From Bacillota bacterium (GTDB lineage: Bacteria; Bacillota; Clostridia; Oscillospirales; Ruminococcaceae): a DNA stretch of 64,000 bases. The notes beneath the pieces are model-generated. The model did no database searches and was not told where the DNA came from. It worked only from the letters and a program-made list of their open reading frames with translations. The stretch is from NCBI GenBank assembly GCA_023460535.1, contig JAEWPV010000009.1, positions 1 through 64,000 of the forward strand, written 5' to 3'. Shown here one piece after another: positions 36,550 to 45,030 of the stretch (position 1 is its first letter; each line of letters begins with the position of its first letter). Both the position numbers and the translations under genes were made by a program.

Positions 36550-38706
36550 TTGGTGGAGACATATAACATTGCGGGTTATTGCCGTATCTCTGTTGACGAT
36601 GAACTTGATAGAGATAATACATCAATTGAAAACCAGAAGGCTATTATACAAGATTTCACTACGAAAAAATTTCCGGGCAGCACAGTGGATTTTTATGAGG
36701 ATCGAGATCGCTCCGGCTATACGTTTGAACAACGTGAGGGTTATCAAAAAATGCGTCTGCTCCTCATGAATCATCAATATGACATCCTGATTGTAAAGGA
36801 TTTTTCTCGTTTTGCGCGAAGGAATAGCAGGGGACTCGTTGAGCTTGAAGATTTAAGGGATCAAGGTGTTCGTATTATTTCAATTGGAGATAGTATAGAC
36901 TATCCTACCTATGATGACTGGACGGCAATTCAATTCCGCTTCTTGATTAACGAAATGCCTGTAACAGATACAAGCAAAAAAGTAAAATCAGTCATTGCCC
37001 GTCGTCAAAATGATGCAAAATGGATCTGCGCAGTTCCGTACGGTTATATCATAACCAACACAAAAACCATGACGTTTGAAGTAGATCCACCCGCTGCTGA
37101 GGTTGTACGCTTAATCTACAATCTTTATAACGAAGGTTGGGGATATAAAAAGATTGCAAATCATTTGACCGATTTAAAAATCCAAACACCGCGCATGAAT
37201 GAAAGGGCACGTAAGGAGATGGCGGGTGAGGAAACCAACATTATAGCAAAACCGCAATGGAGCATTGTCACAGTCCAAGGAATTTTAGATAACGACTTCT
37301 ATATCGGTACCTTGCGCCAGGGAAAATACACACGAAAGAAGATTAACGGACAGGATAAGAAACTTGATGAGTCTGATCACATCGTGTTTGAAAATCACCA
37401 CGAGTCAATTATTGATTTTCGTGTATTTGCAAGGACGCGTGAGCAACGAAAGCTGCGAACGTCCTCTAACTATCGTGGCATAAAGAAATATGACAACGAT
37501 TATTCAGGATTTCTGGTTTGTGGTGATTGTGGCAGCCCGATGTTTTCTATGAGCAGGAATGATCTAAAACCGGCCTATACATGTGGCGCCTATCATCGCA
37601 GAGGCTTAAAAGGATGCACGAGCCACCATACTCGTGTAGAAATACTGGATCACTTACTTAAAGAGTACATCAGAAAAATCAAAGAGAATTCTGCCGATAT
37701 GCTAGAGACTTTGAATGACTCCATTAAAAAGGAAAGTACAGAAGTAAAGCATAATGAGCAGACGGCATCGATTCTTAATCGACAGCTTGAGGATTCATAT
37801 GAAGAACTCAAAGCTACCAAACGCCAACGAATTCGCGACCTTATGAAGAAGCCGGATAACGAAGCAATCATAGAACAAACCTATGATGAATTGGAGGCCG
37901 AATTAGAAGATCGGATAGCGGGGCTGAAGAATCAGATTAAACTCACCGAGAATAAACGTAATACAATTATTCAAATTAACCGTATTGCAAAAACCGCGAT
38001 GGAAATTCTTGATGAGATTCTTCTGAAGGATAAGCTTGATAAAAGGGATCTGGGCTTTCTCATTGAAAAGATATATGTCTATGAAGACCACATCCAAATC
38101 GAGTTGAAATCTGATATCGACCATCTGCTTCAGAGCGGAGAGTTATCGTGTGATGAGGATACGAAGGTTGTGGTAGATAAAAAGACAAAAAACGTTGTTG
38201 TTACTTCAAAAAAGCAAACAGATAGGGGCACTTCAACCAATGTTATCAGTGGCGGCGACCCCCTAGAGATATATACCGATAACGACGGTGAGGTTATCTT
38301 TAAAAAGTATTCCCCCATTGGGGAGCTTTCATCCTTCGCCACACAGTATGCCGACGTGCTGTACAAAACAGGCGGCGAGCCGGTGGTGGTGTGTGACCGC
38401 GATCATGTCATTGCGGTTTCGGGTATACCCAAAAAGGAGCTCATTGAACGCCGGGTCTCTCCGCAGCTTGAAGAGCTGATGGAGCAACGCAAAACCTACT
38501 CCTACTCCGGCAAGGATCAGCGCAAGATGCAGCCTGTGGAAGGTGTCGAGCGCTATGCGCTGGTTTGCGCGCCAATTATCGCCTCCGGCGACGTGGCAGG
38601 CTCTGTTATGTATCTGTGCGGAGACACACCCAATCCCGTCACCGACGTGGAAGTTAAGCTGGTGCAGGCGGCAGCGTCGTTTTTGGGAAAACAGATGGAA
38701 GAATAG
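36550..38706 (+). CDS. Large serine recombinase fused in frame to the SpoVT C-terminal domain
   Basis: 718 residues. Resolvase catalytic domain ~5-150 with nucleophile Ser14 in GYCRIS and KDFSRFARR; recombinase domain ~165-300; zinc ribbon CGDCGSPM...CGAYHRRGLKGC ~325-365; coiled coil ~385-480. Recombinase sequence ends at about 568; from GDP (569-571) on, the protein is SpoVT: LEIYTDNDGEV...GKQMEE, ~147 residues with the GAF-like effector fold. In the excised circle the recombinase would instead end with the 25-residue tail now at 18569-18647 (~597 residues). AAAGGAG is 8 nt before the TTG at 36550; the adjacent GTG at 36553 is the alternative. It integrates and, with an unknown factor, excises the element. 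Confidence 0.92.
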   Translation: MVETYNIAGYCRISVDDELDRDNTSIENQKAIIQDFTTKKFPGSTVDFYEDRDRSGYTFEQREGYQKMRLLLMNHQYDILIVKDFSRFARRNSRGLVELEDLRDQGVRIISIGDSIDYPTYDDWTAIQFRFLINEMPVTDTSKKVKSVIARRQNDAKWICAVPYGYIITNTKTMTFEVDPPAAEVVRLIYNLYNEGWGYKKIANHLTDLKIQTPRMNERARKEMAGEETNIIAKPQWSIVTVQGILDNDFYIGTLRQGKYTRKKINGQDKKLDESDHIVFENHHESIIDFRVFARTREQRKLRTSSNYRGIKKYDNDYSGFLVCGDCGSPMFSMSRNDLKPAYTCGAYHRRGLKGCTSHHTRVEILDHLLKEYIRKIKENSADMLETLNDSIKKESTEVKHNEQTASILNRQLEDSYEELKATKRQRIRDLMKKPDNEAIIEQTYDELEAELEDRIAGLKNQIKLTENKRNTIIQINRIAKTAMEILDEILLKDKLDKRDLGFLIEKIYVYEDHIQIELKSDIDHLLQSGELSCDEDTKVVVDKKTKNVVVTSKKQTDRGTSTNVISGGDPLEIYTDNDGEVIFKKYSPIGELSSFATQYADVLYKTGGEPVVVCDRDHVIAVSGIPKKELIERRVSPQLEELMEQRKTYSYSGKDQRKMQPVEGVERYALVCAPIIASGDVAGSVMYLCGDTPNPVTDVEVKLVQAAASFLGKQMEE
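38238..38264 (+). other. attR junction of the spoVT-inserted element
   Basis: Arm CAATGTTATCAGT (38238-38250), then GGCGGC and core GACCC (38257-38261), then native spoVT (CTAGAG...). The attP rebuilt from attR-left and attL-right is arm, 14 bp, arm', centred on the G-A of GACCC. Confidence 0.85.
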
Positions 38707-38767
38707 TCGCATTTTGTATGATTGCTTGCTCACACACAATTTAGTTCATAATAATGTAAGATAACGC

Positions 38768-38845
38768 TTGCAAAACAAGTGCGATTATGGTATCGTTATA
38801 AAGGTAATTAAAGTTCGTGTGAAAGAGTGGGAAGCCCCACTCTTT
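38768..38845 (+). promoter_or_regulatory. Possible promoter and leader hairpin of the rimP operon
   Basis: TTGCAA (38768-38773), 17 bp, TATCGT (38791-38796) is a partial match to a promoter. A perfect 10-bp hairpin AAAGAGTGGG/CCCACTCTTT (38822-38845) lies in the leader, where rimP-nusA operons often carry an attenuator. The T run is short, so termination is uncertain. Confidence 0.45.
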
Positions 38846-38931
38846 CCTGCGTTATACGGTCTGAGGGTACGGTGTATAAATAAGCGGTTGCGGTACCGTC
38901 CACCTCATCCCCGATGGAATGGAGGATTTGT

Positions 38932-39435
38932 TTGGCAAAGCAAAAGCACAAAAGCACGGTTGAGGTTGTGACCGAAATCTGCGCACCCGTTGCGCAAAAA
39001 ATGGGTTTAAGTATATGGGACATCCGGTTTGAAAAAGAGGGTGCCTCATGGTTTTTGCGCGTGTTTATCGATAAAGAGGGCGGCGTTACCATACAAGACT
39101 GTGAAGCGATGAGCACCGCAATAGACCCGCTGATTGACAAGGCGGACCCCATCGACCAGAGCTATTATCTGGAGGTTTCGTCACCCGGCATAGACCGCGC
39201 GCTTTGCAAGCCATGGCATTTTGAACAGTATATCGGCAGCATAGTGGACGTGCGAACCATCCGCCCCGTGGACGGTCTGCGCGACTTTACCGGTACACTG
39301 GAAGGGTATGAGGATGGAGAGGCTCGCGTTGCGGTGCAAGGCGGCAGCGTGATGACATTTAAAAAGGACGAGACAGCCTATATCCGCCTGAATATTGATG
39401 AGTTTGATTTTGGAGGAACAGACGAAAATGAGTAA
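38932..39435 (+). CDS. rimP: Ribosome maturation factor RimP
   Basis: 167 residues. The two-domain RimP fold is evident: VTEICAPVAQKMGLSIWDIRFEKEG...LRVFIDKEGGVTIQDCEAMS and the diagnostic YYLEVSSPGIDRAL (around 80-93), then an Sm-like C-terminal domain. It helps assemble the 30S subunit. The TTG at 38932 has GGAGG 6 nt upstream; the ATG at 38914 has none. It overlaps nusA by 8 nt. First gene of the rimP-nusA-infB cluster. Confidence 0.95.
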   Translation: MAKQKHKSTVEVVTEICAPVAQKMGLSIWDIRFEKEGASWFLRVFIDKEGGVTIQDCEAMSTAIDPLIDKADPIDQSYYLEVSSPGIDRALCKPWHFEQYIGSIVDVRTIRPVDGLRDFTGTLEGYEDGEARVAVQGGSVMTFKKDETAYIRLNIDEFDFGGTDENE

Positions 39436-40501
39436 CGAGTTCTTTGACGCGCTTACCCTGCTCGAAAAAGAAAAGGGTATCCCCGCTGATTATCTGATCG
39501 AAAAGATTAAAAATGCGATACTCAACGCGGTAAAGCGCGACTACGGTGCGTCGGACAATGTAATCGTAGAAATCGACCCCGTCAAGGGCGCGTTCCATGT
39601 CGCGATACGCAAAGAGGTGGTTGACGAGGTAGAAAACCCCGCAACCCAAATTCAAAAAGAAGACGCCAAGCAGTATGCAAAGCGCGGCAAGCTGGACGAT
39701 TACGTGGATATCGCGCTGGAAACCAAACAGTTTGGTCGAATCGCGGCGCAAACCGCCAAGCATATTATCCGCCAGGGCATCCGGGAGGCGGAACGCGGAC
39801 AGATGTATCAGGACTTCCAGAGCAAGCATCACGAGATTGTCACCGCGGTGGTACTTAAGCTTGACCCCAGAAAGGGCAGTGCTACGCTTGAAATTGGCAG
39901 AAACGAAGCCATGCTTCCCAAAAGCGAGATGGTTCCCGGCGAGCAGCTGCGCGAAGGTGACCGCATCAAGGTGTATGTAGTTAACGTCGAGAATACCGAA
40001 AAGGGTCCTCGCGTTATGATATCCCGTACCCATCCGGGCTTGGTCAAACGTCTTTTTGAGATGGAGGTTCCCGAAATCTACGACGGTACCGTTGAAATCA
40101 AAGCGGTTTCCCGCGAGGCAGGCTCCAGAACCAAGCTTGCCGTCTACAGCAAGGATGAAAATGTAGACGCCGTGGGTGCGTGTATTGGTCCAAAGGGTAC
40201 CCGCGTGTCCCGCATTGTGGATGAACTGGGTGGCGAGAAGATTGATGTGGTACGCTTCAGCGAAACCGCCGAGGAGTTTATCGCCGAGGCTCTTTCGCCT
40301 GCCGATGTGGTAAAGGTCGAGATTATCGACGAGATCGCTCGTGCCTGCCGCGTCACCGTGCCGGACAATCAATTGTCGCTGGCCATCGGCAACAAGGGGC
40401 AGAATGCCCGACTTGCCGCAAGACTGACAGGCTATAAGATTGACATCCGCCCCGAGAGCGGGTTCTACGGCGAGGAAGAAACCACCGCGCCGGCGGAATA
40501 A
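39428..40501 (+). CDS. nusA: Transcription elongation/termination factor NusA
   Basis: 357 residues. N-terminal RNA polymerase-binding domain (FFDALTLLEKEKGIPADYL...), S1 domain (~135-200, from GSATLEIGRNEAMLP), and two KH domains (~205-345, GACIGPKGTRVSRI and LAIGNKGQNARLAARLTGYKIDI). It lacks the C-terminal acidic repeats of proteobacterial NusA, as usual in Firmicutes. It controls pausing, termination and antitermination. The ATG at 39428 is preceded by GGAGG and overlaps rimP. Confidence 0.97.
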   Translation: MSNEFFDALTLLEKEKGIPADYLIEKIKNAILNAVKRDYGASDNVIVEIDPVKGAFHVAIRKEVVDEVENPATQIQKEDAKQYAKRGKLDDYVDIALETKQFGRIAAQTAKHIIRQGIREAERGQMYQDFQSKHHEIVTAVVLKLDPRKGSATLEIGRNEAMLPKSEMVPGEQLREGDRIKVYVVNVENTEKGPRVMISRTHPGLVKRLFEMEVPEIYDGTVEIKAVSREAGSRTKLAVYSKDENVDAVGACIGPKGTRVSRIVDELGGEKIDVVRFSETAEEFIAEALSPADVVKVEIIDEIARACRVTVPDNQLSLAIGNKGQNARLAARLTGYKIDIRPESGFYGEEETTAPAE

Positions 40502-40541
40502 AGCACAGCAACAACCCCAAGCACCGAAAGGTAGGATGACA

Positions 40542-40814
40542 ATGCAGGCAAAGCGGTTGCCGTTGCGCATGTGCACCGGCTGCGGAGAAATGAAGCCCAA
40601 GCGTGAGCTTGTGCGGGTGGTTAAGAGCGCTGCGGGCGATATCAGTCTTGACTTAACCGGAAAAAAGGCGGGCAGAGGCGCGTACGTGTGCCGGGATATT
40701 GCCTGCTTGAAGAAGGCGCGTAAGTCAAGACGCATAGAAAAATCCTTCGCCTGCCAAATACCGGAGGAAGTCTACGACCGGCTCGAAAAGGAGATGACGG
40801 ACGATGACAAGTGA
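40542..40814 (+). CDS. ylxR: YlxR/RnpM-family RNA-binding protein
   Basis: 90 residues. The signature RMCTGCGEMKPKREL (CxxC-type) with KKAGRGAYVCRD and CLKKARK is diagnostic. Family members sit between nusA and infB and, in Bacillus, have been reported to bind RNase P RNA. The ATG at 40542 (GAAAGG 10 nt upstream) is preferred to 40536, which is too close, and to 40440, which overlaps nusA deeply. It overlaps ylxQ by 11 nt. Confidence 0.93.
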   Translation: MQAKRLPLRMCTGCGEMKPKRELVRVVKSAAGDISLDLTGKKAGRGAYVCRDIACLKKARKSRRIEKSFACQIPEEVYDRLEKEMTDDDK

Positions 40815-41133
40815 CATAAACGACCGTCTGCTTTCCATGATTGGAATGAGCAGAAGGGCGGGTAAGCTGACCGCCGGGTTTGACACCGTGGTGGAAGCGG
40901 TGCGCACAGGCAGCATTCGAAGCGTGTTTTACGCGTCCGATGTCTCGGCAAAGACGGTAAAAGAGCTCAATTATGTCTGCGCGCAGGAGAACGCACAAAC
41001 CATCCCACTTCCGGTGACGATGGATGAGATACGAAGGATAACCGCAAAGCGTCTAGGCATATTTGCCATAACCGATGCGGGGCTGCAAAGGAAAATCAGC
41101 GAGATGATCCTTAGTGATGGAGGTAAGATATGA
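40804..41133 (+). CDS. ylxQ: L7Ae-family ribosomal-type protein YlxQ
   Basis: 109 residues with the L7Ae/L30e pattern LLSMIGMSRRAGKLTAGFDTVVEAVRTG and AKRLGIFAITDAGL. Members bind kink-turn RNA. The exact role in Firmicutes is not settled. Its TGA overlaps the infB ATG (ATGA). Part of the nusA-infB operon. Confidence 0.92.
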   Translation: MTSDINDRLLSMIGMSRRAGKLTAGFDTVVEAVRTGSIRSVFYASDVSAKTVKELNYVCAQENAQTIPLPVTMDEIRRITAKRLGIFAITDAGLQRKISEMILSDGGKI

Positions 41134-43427
41134 TAAAATACAGATTATTTGAGGTAGCCAAAGATATGGGGCTAACCAGCAAGGACCTGATGGATTTCCT
41201 TGCGCCGAAGATGGAGCTTGATAAAAAACACATGACCGTTCTTGACGAGCGTGCGATGAACATGGTGTTTGACCATTTCACAAAAAAGCATGCCGTCAAC
41301 GAGTTCAACCTCCCCGTGCCCTCGCAGGAAAAGGTCGCGGCACCCCTGCCCGGAGCCCAGAACAGTGCGGTGCAGGCTAAAAACAAGCCCGCTGCGCCCC
41401 AGCCCGGCAGCAGACCCGCGCCCGTACAGCAAAACAAAGGTCAGCCTAAGCAGACCCGTCATGTAGACACCCGCTCTGCTACCGTTGACCTTGAGAAGTA
41501 CAACGAAAAGTACGAAAAGATTGCGCCGTCCAGTGCCACCGTTAAGGATAACGTACAGGCAAATAAGCAAAAGCTTACCCAGCGTTCCGCTCAGCGCGGC
41601 AGACGTCGTTACGGCCCTCGCGAGACCGAGGCGGATAAGATGCGCAAGCTTGAGATGATTAAGAAAAAGCGTCAGGAGCTTAAGGTATCCATTCCCGATG
41701 TAATCACCGTAGGTGAGCTTGCCCTGCGTCTGACCGTTACCGCAAGCGAGGTTATCAAAAAGCTGATGCACCTTGGCACCATGGCAACGATCAATCAGGA
41801 GATTGATTTTGACACTGCAGCCATGGTGGTAATGGAGTTTGGCGCGAAGGTGGAAAAGGAGATCGTCGTCACCATCGAGGAGCGTCTGATCGACGACACC
41901 GAGGACTCGGCGGAGGATCTTGAGGATCGCAGCCCCGTCGTTGTTGTAATGGGTCACGTTGACCACGGCAAGACCTCGCTGCTCGACGCCATCCGCGACG
42001 CCAACGTTATTGCTACCGAGGCGGGCGGCATTACCCAGCACATAGGCGCTTACCGCGTTAAGGTAAACGACCAATACATTACGTTTTTGGATACGCCCGG
42101 ACACGAGGCGTTTACTTCCATGCGCGCCCGCGGTGCGCAGGTTACCGATATCGCCATTCTTGTTGTGGCTGCGGACGACGGCATTATGCCCCAGACCGTA
42201 GAGGCAATAAACCACGCAAAAGCGGCGGGGGTATCCATTATCGTCGCCGTGAACAAGATGGATAAACCCGATGCCAACCCCGACAGGGTGATGCAGCAGC
42301 TCACCGAGTACGAACTGGTACCCGAGGAGTGGGGCGGCGACATCATCTGCGTGCCGGTTTCCGCGCTGAAGAAAACGGGCATCGACCAACTGCTTGAAAT
42401 GGTTCTGCTTGTGGCGGATATGAAGGAGCTCAAAGCAAACCCCGCTCGCCTTGGCAAAGGTACTGTTATCGAGGCGAAGCTGGATAAAGGCCGCGGACCC
42501 GTTGCGACCCTGCTTGTACAAAACGGCACCCTGCATGTGGGCGATCTCGTCATTGCGGGCACCGCCACCGGCCGCGTTCGCGCAATGCTAGACGACCACG
42601 GTGCGCCGATTAAGACCGCCGGTCCCTGTGTTCCGGTTGAGATTACCGGTCTTGGCGAAGTGCCTGCGGCGGGCGATATCTTTAACGTGGTCGAGGATGA
42701 GCAGCTTGCCAGAAAGCTGGTTGACGAACGTCGTCACACCGCTAAGGAGGAGCAGTTCTCCCGTTATACCCGCGTAACACTTGACAACCTGTTCGCGCAG
42801 ATTGCCGAAGGCTCTGTCAAGGATCTCAATATCATCGTCAAGGGCGATGTGGCAGGCTCGGTTGAGGCGGTGCGTCAGACTCTTGAAAAGCTGTCTAACG
42901 ACGAGGTGCGTGTGCGTGTCATCCACGGCGGCGTAGGTGCCGTCAACGAGTCGGATGTCATGCTTGCCGATGCGTCCAACGCGATTATTGTCGGCTTTAA
43001 CGTTCGCCCCGACCCCGTAGCGCGTACCAATTCCGAGAATATGGGCGTGGAGCTGCGTTTGTACCGTGTCATCTACGACGCGGTGGACGATGTCAAGGCG
43101 GCAATGAAGGGCATGCTCGCGCCCAAGTTCCGTGACGTGGATCTCGGTCGCGCCGAGGTTCGCCAGACCATCCGCATCACCAACGTCGGCACCATCGCTG
43201 GTTGCTATGTGCTTGATGGCAAGATTACAAGGGCGGCAAACATCCGCATCGTGCGCGACGGCATCGTCATCGCCGATGACAAGATCCTTTCGCTCAAACG
43301 CTTTAAGGACGATGTCAAGGAGGTTGCGACCGGCTACGAGTGTGGTATTGGCCTAACGAAATTCAACGACATCAAGGAAGGCGACGTCCTTGAGGCTTAT
43401 ATTGTAGAGGAATACAGAGAAGACTAA
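41130..43427 (+). CDS. infB: Translation initiation factor IF-2
   Basis: 765 residues. N-terminal IF2-N motif (KYRLFEVAKDMGLTSKDLMD), a P/Q/K-rich linker, a second IF2-N-like segment (~195-245), then the G domain with G1 GHVDHGKT (~275), DTPGHE and NKMD, followed by domains II-IV. It brings fMet-tRNA to the 30S subunit and promotes subunit joining. Codon use is strongly host-like and biased, as for highly expressed genes. Confidence 0.98.
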   Translation: MIKYRLFEVAKDMGLTSKDLMDFLAPKMELDKKHMTVLDERAMNMVFDHFTKKHAVNEFNLPVPSQEKVAAPLPGAQNSAVQAKNKPAAPQPGSRPAPVQQNKGQPKQTRHVDTRSATVDLEKYNEKYEKIAPSSATVKDNVQANKQKLTQRSAQRGRRRYGPRETEADKMRKLEMIKKKRQELKVSIPDVITVGELALRLTVTASEVIKKLMHLGTMATINQEIDFDTAAMVVMEFGAKVEKEIVVTIEERLIDDTEDSAEDLEDRSPVVVVMGHVDHGKTSLLDAIRDANVIATEAGGITQHIGAYRVKVNDQYITFLDTPGHEAFTSMRARGAQVTDIAILVVAADDGIMPQTVEAINHAKAAGVSIIVAVNKMDKPDANPDRVMQQLTEYELVPEEWGGDIICVPVSALKKTGIDQLLEMVLLVADMKELKANPARLGKGTVIEAKLDKGRGPVATLLVQNGTLHVGDLVIAGTATGRVRAMLDDHGAPIKTAGPCVPVEITGLGEVPAAGDIFNVVEDEQLARKLVDERRHTAKEEQFSRYTRVTLDNLFAQIAEGSVKDLNIIVKGDVAGSVEAVRQTLEKLSNDEVRVRVIHGGVGAVNESDVMLADASNAIIVGFNVRPDPVARTNSENMGVELRLYRVIYDAVDDVKAAMKGMLAPKFRDVDLGRAEVRQTIRITNVGTIAGCYVLDGKITRAANIRIVRDGIVIADDKILSLKRFKDDVKEVATGYECGIGLTKFNDIKEGDVLEAYIVEEYRED

Positions 43428-43472
43428 CCCTTAAGTATACCCATATCTTTTCGAAAGGCGGATTGCTCCACT

Positions 43473-43862
43473 ATGGCAGGCTATAAGGTAGGTAGAAACA
43501 GCGAGGATATTCGAAGAGAGCTATCGGATATCATGCGCTCGCTCAAGGACCCGCGCATCACTGGGCTTCTCAGCATTGTTCGGGTGGAGCTTTCGGGCGA
43601 TATGTCCCATGCAAAGGTATATGTCAGCTCAATGGACGGCTATGAAGCCGCGTGCGAGGCGGTTAAAGGGCTGCAGCATGCGTCCGGCTTTATCCGCAGG
43701 GAGATTAACAATCGCTTAAGCCTGCGCACCTCGCCTGACCTGAAGTTTATTGCGGATAATTCCATCGAGCACGGCGCCGAGATTAACCGCATGCTCAAGG
43801 AGCTGCTGCCCGAAGACGGGCAGCCAGACGAGCACAAATCATCGCAAGAACAGTCAGATTAA
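43473..43862 (+). CDS. rbfA: Ribosome-binding factor A
   Basis: 129 residues. The type II KH fold of RbfA is clear: RELSDIMRSLKDPRITGLLSIVRVELSGDMSHAKVYVS, then FIRREINNRLSLRTSPDLKFIADNSIEHGAEI. It matures the 16S rRNA 5' region. It follows infB and precedes nrnA by 25 bp, in one transcript. Confidence 0.96.
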   Translation: MAGYKVGRNSEDIRRELSDIMRSLKDPRITGLLSIVRVELSGDMSHAKVYVSSMDGYEAACEAVKGLQHASGFIRREINNRLSLRTSPDLKFIADNSIEHGAEINRMLKELLPEDGQPDEHKSSQEQSD

Positions 43863-43887
43863 GCCCGAAAGGCATGGTTAACGGAGC

Positions 43888-44847
43888 ATGAACAACATCA
43901 GCGTCAAAGAGGTTTGCAATACCCTACTTAGCAGCGACAACATCTTAATTGTTACCCATCAAAGCCCGGACGGTGATACGTTTGGCAGCGGCTATGCGTT
44001 GTATTTTGCGCTAAAGCAGTTGGGTAAGCGCGCCCGCGTGGTGTGCTCGGATGAGCCGCCCGAGCGTTACATGTTCCTGCTGGAAGGGTATCGGCACGAT
44101 GAGTTTGAGCCGGAGCTGATTGTTGCGGTGGATTTGGCAGACCGCCAGCTGTTTGGGGAAAAGTACATGCATCTTGCGGACAAGGTGGATATCTGCATCG
44201 ACCATCACCCCTCCAACACCCGGTATGCCCGCAGGGTATTACTGCGCCCGCATGCGTCAGCTACCTGCGAAATTATGTACGATGTCATCAAAAAGCTGGG
44301 CGTGACCTTTGACGTGCAGATAAGCACCTGTATCTATACAGGCATTGCGACCGATACCGGTTGCTTCCGCTTTTCTAACACCACCGCCAAGGCGCACCTG
44401 ATTGCGGCACGCATGATGGCATGCGGCGTAAATACCGCCCAGATTAACCGCTGGATGTTTGAAACAAAGAGCGTCAGCCGCATCATGATAGAGCGCCAGG
44501 TGCTTGAATCCATCGAATACTATTTCGACCATAAATGTGCGCTGATTTATATCACGCAGGCGATGCTTGCCGCTTCGGGAGCCGAGGAAAGCGAGCTGGA
44601 GGGAATTTCCACGCTGCCGCGTCAGATCTCGGGGGTACAGATTGGTGTGATGCTGCGCGAGAAAGAAACGGGCGAGTTTAAGATATCTATCCGCACCAAC
44701 GAGGGTTTTGATGCCTCGAAAATCTGCGGAGAGTTGGGCGGAGGCGGTCATATGAAGGCGGCCGGCTGCGTGGTGCCCGGAGATTTGGATAACGCCAAAC
44801 GCACTATTGTGCAGACCATAGAGAAATATATGCAATATAGTCAATAA
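43888..44847 (+). CDS. nrnA: DHH-family oligoribonuclease / pAp phosphatase (NrnA)
   Basis: 319 residues. The DHH domain has THQSPDGDTFGS and IDHHPSN (Asp105-His106-His107); the DHHA1 domain ends in GGGGHMKAAG. The enzyme degrades nano-RNAs and dephosphorylates 3'-phosphoadenosine 5'-phosphate using Mn2+. Its stop codon lies inside the 5' arm of a large RNA structure (44836-44989). Confidence 0.94.
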   Translation: MNNISVKEVCNTLLSSDNILIVTHQSPDGDTFGSGYALYFALKQLGKRARVVCSDEPPERYMFLLEGYRHDEFEPELIVAVDLADRQLFGEKYMHLADKVDICIDHHPSNTRYARRVLLRPHASATCEIMYDVIKKLGVTFDVQISTCIYTGIATDTGCFRFSNTTAKAHLIAARMMACGVNTAQINRWMFETKSVSRIMIERQVLESIEYYFDHKCALIYITQAMLAASGAEESELEGISTLPRQISGVQIGVMLREKETGEFKISIRTNEGFDASKICGELGGGGHMKAAGCVVPGDLDNAKRTIVQTIEKYMQYSQ

Positions 44848-44989
44848 ACTTGAATACAGTTCCTGTTTTCAAGCGGCAGGTACCTGCCGCACGCCTGAGG
44901 GCGTGTTTATTGACTATAGACTCCACAAAACGCCCACATTTGTGGGCGCCGCACGGTACCCGTGCGGTTCAAAACGGTTTCGCTTTGAA
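44836..44989 (+). ncRNA. Cloverleaf-like array of hairpins between nrnA and truB
   Basis: An outer 14-bp stem (TATAGTCAATAAAC 44836-44849 with GTTTATTGACTATA 44905-44918) encloses three hairpins: 44849-44873 (CTTGAA/TTCAAG plus ACAG/CTGT), palindrome GCGGCAGG/TACCTGCCGC (44873-44890), and CACGCC/GGCGTG (44890-44905). Three more follow: CGCCCACA/TGTGGGCG (44931-44948), CCGCACGG/CCGTGCGG (44949-44967) and TTCAAA-a-CG/CG-c-TTTGAA (44968-44989). Almost no base is unpaired except 44919-44930. The start of truB follows 41 nt later. Type unknown: RNA processing signal, regulatory leader or repeat. Confidence 0.6.
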
Positions 44990-45030
44990 GTTTGTTCAGT
45001 ATAATTGCGTGCAGTTTAGGGGGGCTAAGG

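Larger units (their letters stand above)
18564..38256 (+). mobile_element. 19.7-kb serine-recombinase element integrated in spoVT, carrying a defence island
   Basis: The boundaries are defined by the split spoVT reading frame and the repeated GACCC core. Cargo: type I restriction-modification with an inserted membrane-protein gene, a regulator pair, a beta-CASP hydrolase, a PD-(D/E)XK-like protein, a nuclease-helicase operon, several degenerate genes and repeated hairpins. The integrase gene is at the right end and overlaps attR. No relaxase, coupling protein, type IV secretion, capsid or replication gene is visible, so transfer would need a helper. From 25.5 kb on the sequence is clearly more AT-rich than the host genes, while the hsd part is not, indicating a composite origin. 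Confidence 0.9.

Noticed and set aside
18564..38256. The element as a conjugative element or prophage
   Set aside because: No relaxase, coupling protein, type IV secretion, capsid, terminase, lysis or replication gene is visible anywhere in the 19.7 kb.
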